Assembly (NCBI GenBank): GCA_947628075.1
Contig: CANQYF010000045.1
Coordinates: 1-6,884, forward strand
DNA length: 6,884 bases
Direction of reading: 5' to 3'
Origin: an uncultured Bacilli bacterium
GTDB lineage: Bacteria; Bacillota_I; Bacilli_A; RF39; UBA660
The notes below the pieces were generated by a model. That model did not search any database and was not told the origin of the DNA. It worked only from the letters and a program-made list of their open reading frames with translations. Of this stretch, positions 4,138 through 6,884 are shown in pieces (positions within the stretch are counted from its first letter, which is position 1; every line of letters begins with the position of its first letter). Both the position numbers and the translations under genes were made by a program.

Positions 4138-6435
4138 TTATGCTACATTATTTTCTTTTTCTTTTTCAAAAAATTCTTTATATATTTCTAAATAATTACT
4201 AACTAATTTAACCTCAACATTTTCTAAAATTTGAATTGGAATTGTTTTTAAATCAGCAGAATTTTCTTCGGGAATATAGACCTTTTTTATATGATTGTTA
4301 TAGGCCGCGGTTAATTTTTCTTTTAATCCTCCTATTTTTAATATCTCTCCTTTTAAAGATATTTCACCCGTGAAGGCAACATCTTCACTTATTTTTATAT
4401 TTAAAAGATTCGATAATATGGCACTTGTAATAGCCACTCCACAAGATGGTCCTTCTTTTTTGGTGGCTCCATCTAATAAGTGAATATGAATTGTGTGATT
4501 ATAAAACATAGTATTACTTACAAAGCCTTGTTCTTTTATATAAGATATTGCTACTTCAATACTTTCTTTTAAAACATCTCCTAAAGAACCAGTTACAATT
4601 ATTTTTTCTTCCCCATTATAGATAGCAGCTTCACATCTTAAAATAGTACCTCCATAATTAGTATAAGCAAGAGCATTAATTATACCAGGGCTTTCAATCT
4701 TCTTATTTAAGAATGTTAAAGGATTATCTTTTAAATATTTAATAATATCACTATTAGTAAGAGTCAAACTATCTTTTTTATTAGTGACCATTTTAGTTAC
4801 TAATCTTTTTAAAACTCTTGTTAAATTACGAACCCCCGCTTCTTTGGTATAATTATTAATTATATAAATAAGGGTTTCATCTTTCATAATAATTTTTTTA
4901 GACATTTGAAATTCATCATAAATTTTAGGTAAAATATACTTTTTAGCAATATCTAATTTTTCAAAAATAGTATAACTAGATAATTCAATTACTTCTAAAC
5001 GATCTTTTAAAGTATAAGGAATATCCTCAACATTATTAGCAGTTAAAATAAATAGAACATTGCTTAAATCAAATGGCTCTTCAATATAATTATCGACAAA
5101 AAATTTATTTTGGGTACTATCTAATATATCTAAAAGAGCACTAGCTGGATCTCCTTTATAATCTTTTACCATCTTATCTACTTCATCTATTAAGATAACG
5201 GGATTATTTGTCCCACATTTTTTTAGTCCTTGAATAACTTTACCTGGTAAACTACCTAAATAAGTTCTTCTAGACCCAATTAATTCCGTAGAATCATTGA
5301 GTCCTCCCACGCTTATTTTATAAAATTCCCTATTTAAAGCTTTAGCTATACTTTCTGTAATAGTAGTCTTTCCCACACCTGGAGGCCCTACTAAACAAAT
5401 AATGGGATTGGTAATATTTTCATTAATATTCTTTACATTTATATAATCTTCAATTCTTTCTTTAATTTTATCCAAGCCATAATGACTTTTATTAAGATGA
5501 GTAAGAACTGATTTAACATTTAAGTTTTCTTTACTTTTGGTATTCCAAGGTAAACTTAAAAACCATTCTAAATAACTTCTTGTTGATGTTACTTCTGGAG
5601 ATGATTCATTCATATATTCTAATCTTTTAATTTCATCTTTTATTTTATTATTAGTTTTAGAATTAAGATTTAATGCCTCTAATTTAGCATAATATTCTGC
5701 TGATTCTTTAGATAAATTGTTAGTAATACCCAAAGAGTTTTCTATTTCTTTTATCTTTTCTTTTAAATAAAATTCTTCTTGTTCTTTAGATAATTTTATT
5801 TGAATATTATTATCAATTTTCTCTTCTAATTTAAGATATTTAATTTCTGCTTTAATATCTTTAATTAACGCTAATGCTCTTTTTTCGCTATTAACTTCTT
5901 GCATATAAATAATCTTTTGTGGCACTCTTAAAGGTAAAAAAGAGGTTATCGCATCAGTTAAAAAAGCTAAATCATTATTATCCTCAATAGTCTTTAAAAT
6001 ACTATTAGAAATATTTGGTGATGATCCAATATATTCTTTTAAAGTATCTTTTAATTTGTTTCTTAATACTTCTTCACCCGTACTTTCAAACTTAGGTAAA
6101 ATTATATCAGTAACAAAAGCTTCTAAAATATCATCACTAAAAGATTCATAGGCTAAAACTTTAACCCTTTTTTCACCTCTTAATGTAACTCGAAGATTTC
6201 CATTAGGTAACTCAATTTTATTTTTAATATAGGAAAGTACCCCAATTTTAGGTAAATCATCTATAGATAACTCATCCGCATCATTCGGAGAAGACACTAT
6301 AATACGATCATTATATTTTTTACTACTAACTTTTATAATCTTTTTGCTAATCTCATCTTTTAATTCTAATTTTATTTCTTGGAAAGGCAAAATCACTAAA
6401 TCTTTCAAGAGCATAACTAGTATTGGACAATCCAT
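4138..6435 (-). CDS. lon: ATP-dependent Lon protease (LonA type)
   Basis: This 765-residue serine protease is of normal LonA length. It forms cytoplasmic hexamers that unfold and degrade damaged or regulatory proteins. The N-terminal substrate-binding domain (about 1-180) begins MDCPILVMLLKDLVILPF and is followed by a helical, coiled-coil segment (180-275). The AAA+ module has Walker A GPPGVGKT (350-357), a pore-loop TYLG (391-394), Walker B VILIDEVDK (413-421), sensor-1 TANN (465-468), a finger arginine R479 and a sensor-2-type GVRNL (534-538). The protease domain has the catalytic S664 in DGATKKEGPSCG (655-666) and K707 in GGLKEK, spaced 43 residues apart as in E. coli S679/K722. The residue after the catalytic Ser is Cys, where Ala is usual. 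The start is chosen at ATG 6433-6435 because GGGAGGTG sits 5 bases upstream; an in-frame start at 6456 would include that site. It is first in a possible lon-spoVID-ysxE unit. Confidence 0.97.
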   Translation of the reverse strand: MDCPILVMLLKDLVILPFQEIKLELKDEISKKIIKVSSKKYNDRIIVSSPNDADELSIDDLPKIGVLSYIKNKIELPNGNLRVTLRGEKRVKVLAYESFSDDILEAFVTDIILPKFESTGEEVLRNKLKDTLKEYIGSSPNISNSILKTIEDNNDLAFLTDAITSFLPLRVPQKIIYMQEVNSEKRALALIKDIKAEIKYLKLEEKIDNNIQIKLSKEQEEFYLKEKIKEIENSLGITNNLSKESAEYYAKLEALNLNSKTNNKIKDEIKRLEYMNESSPEVTSTRSYLEWFLSLPWNTKSKENLNVKSVLTHLNKSHYGLDKIKERIEDYINVKNINENITNPIICLVGPPGVGKTTITESIAKALNREFYKISVGGLNDSTELIGSRRTYLGSLPGKVIQGLKKCGTNNPVILIDEVDKMVKDYKGDPASALLDILDSTQNKFFVDNYIEEPFDLSNVLFILTANNVEDIPYTLKDRLEVIELSSYTIFEKLDIAKKYILPKIYDEFQMSKKIIMKDETLIYIINNYTKEAGVRNLTRVLKRLVTKMVTNKKDSLTLTNSDIIKYLKDNPLTFLNKKIESPGIINALAYTNYGGTILRCEAAIYNGEEKIIVTGSLGDVLKESIEVAISYIKEQGFVSNTMFYNHTIHIHLLDGATKKEGPSCGVAITSAILSNLLNIKISEDVAFTGEISLKGEILKIGGLKEKLTAAYNNHIKKVYIPEENSADLKTIPIQILENVEVKLVSNYLEIYKEFFEKEKENNVA

Positions 6436-6461
6436 TTTTGCACCTCCCAAATACAAATTTT

Positions 6462-6490
6462 ATTATAAATAATAAAATGTTTTTTGTAAA
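6462..6490 (-). promoter_or_regulatory. SigA-type promoter of lon
   Basis: The minus strand shows TTTACA (6490-6485, 5/6 of consensus), a 17-bp spacer and a perfect TATAAT (6467-6462). The predicted start point is near 6455, giving a leader of about 20 bases that carries the strong GGGAGGTG ribosome binding site. No CIRCE element and no CtsR-type heptad repeat are visible here, so lon is apparently not in the HrcA regulon. Confidence 0.8.
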
Positions 6491-6496
6491 CAAAAA
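6481..6496. repeat. Perfect 7-2-7 palindrome over the lon -35
   Basis: The plus strand reads TTTTTGT, AA, ACAAAAA; the arms are exact reverse complements and the right half contains the lon -35 hexamer (6485-6490). The position suits a repressor operator for lon. It does not match CIRCE, CtsR or a catabolite cre site. The low sequence complexity means chance is a real alternative. Confidence 0.35.
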
Positions 6497-6526
6497 GAGG
6501 TCATTTTTACAACAAAAAATTTGGTT

Positions 6527-6570
6527 TAAAAAATAAAATTAAAAGAACCATTATTTTTTATGATTCTTCT
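6527..6570 (-). terminator. Intrinsic terminator of the BspA-like gene, overlapping its stop codon
   Basis: On the minus strand AGAATCAT (6567-6560) pairs with ATGGTTCT (6551-6544) with one G-U wobble around an eight-base A-rich loop. Three further weak pairs (to 6570/6541) extend the stem to 11. It is followed by the U-rich tract TTTTAATTTTATTTTTT. The stop codon TAA (6560-6558) lies at the top of the stem, so the terminator begins inside the coding sequence. It separates the BspA-like gene from the lon promoter. Confidence 0.75.
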
Positions 6571-6884
6571 ATTTCGTTTGGTAGTAAAACAGTACCTGTT
6601 ATACCAGCTTCTTCCAGTCTTGCTTCAATCCAATCTCTATTTGATTCGTCTTTTACTATTATGGTAACTCCATTTTTTACACCATAAAACATATTATCAT
6701 AAGACTCTACTTGATTAAATTCTGCATTCCTTAAATCTAAATATTCTAATGATTTCATATCTCGAAACATGCTACTCATAACAACTACTTTCTTTGTATT
6801 AAAGTTAGATAAATCAAGTTCTTGTAAAGAACTCATATTATAAAACATAGTTGACATAGTAGTGACCTTACTCACATCAAAATT
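6558..6884 (-). CDS. BspA-like (DUF285) leucine-rich surface protein, C-terminal 108 residues; 5' end outside the window
   Basis: The frame is open to the right edge (begins NFDVSKVTTM), so the true start is beyond 6884; the GTG at 6873-6875 is internal. It contains 26-residue repeats: conserved Phe of the S-x-MF motif at 14, 40 and 66, and the pattern MSSMF-x-DM-x-SL-x-x-LDL-x-N between them. This is the BspA-type, Treponema/mycoplasma/gut-Firmicute leucine-rich repeat known as DUF285, usually found on cell-surface proteins implicated in adhesion. The last repeat is degenerate and leads into a capping segment, VTIIVKDESNRDWIEARLEE (about 72-91), typical of the end of such arrays. The protein then stops at LLPNEIEES with no LPxTG motif, no membrane helix and no charged anchor tail. 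Any surface attachment must therefore lie in the missing N-terminal part, for example as a lipoprotein or membrane-anchored protein. Confidence 0.88.
   Translation of the reverse strand, partial: NFDVSKVTTMSTMFYNMSSLQELDLSNFNTKKVVVMSSMFRDMKSLEYLDLRNAEFNQVESYDNMFYGVKNGVTIIVKDESNRDWIEARLEEAGITGTVLLPNEIEES

Noticed and set aside
6433..6456. Lon start 7 codons upstream (MYLGGAK...)
   Set aside because: The extra codons contain the GGGAGGTG ribosome binding site for the ATG at 6433-6435, and the extension matches nothing in Lon proteins.
6457..6557. CtsR operator or CIRCE upstream of lon
   Set aside because: Looked for GGTCAAA-type heptads and TTAGCACTC arms; only a lone GGTCA (6499-6503) is present without a second repeat.
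1..6884. Mycoplasma-type code 4 (TGA = Trp)
   Set aside because: All reading frames are full length with TGG as the Trp codon and no in-frame TGA is needed. The exclusive use of TAA stops is compatible with either code but needs no recoding.

Overview
The window looks like chromosomal DNA of a very AT-rich Bacillota bacterium. It probably belongs to a host-associated Bacilli lineage of the Erysipelotrichales/RF39 (mollicute-like) kind. That placement rests on the very low GC content, on the HrcA/CIRCE control of a heat-shock operon, on a surface protein with mollicute/gut-Firmicute BspA-type (DUF285) repeats, and on a probable SpoVID/YsxE spore-coat gene pair. Every stop codon seen is TAA and all Trp codons in the reading frames are TGG, so the standard bacterial code fits. 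All genes except one small ORF lie on the minus strand and are read from right to left.

From the right edge, a 5'-truncated BspA-like repeat protein (6558-6884) ends in a terminator that overlaps its stop codon. A near-consensus vegetative promoter (6462-6490) then drives a full-length ATP-dependent Lon protease (4138-6435). About 50 bp further on come a SpoVID-like LysM protein (3319-4089) and, overlapping it by 8 bp, a YsxE/CotS-like kinase-fold protein (2418-3326) whose catalytic motifs look degenerate. In Bacillus, lon, spoVID and ysxE also lie in one neighbourhood, so this appears to be a compacted version of the spore-coat encasement locus. A plausible SigE-type promoter precedes spoVID.

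The 2133-2417 region is dense with signals. A perfect 11-9-11 inverted repeat (2252-2282) is either the terminator of the lon-spoVID-ysxE unit or an operator. A small 56-residue two-helix membrane protein is encoded on the plus strand (2286-2456), convergent with ysxE and overlapping its end. A consensus SigA promoter (TTGACA-N17-TATAAT) for the heat-shock operon is overlapped by a CIRCE operator at its -35 and followed by a second, degenerate CIRCE-like dyad at the transcription start.

The heat-shock operon runs hrcA (1104-2120), grpE (575-1117), an uncharacterised 168-residue gene (69-575) and dnaK (start at 76, cut by the window edge). Each gene overlaps the next by 1 to 14 bp, so the extra gene is translationally locked between grpE and dnaK. 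HrcA would repress the whole unit through CIRCE, GrpE is the nucleotide exchange factor for DnaK, and the inserted protein would be co-induced with them. Its function is unknown and it is the most intriguing gene of the window.
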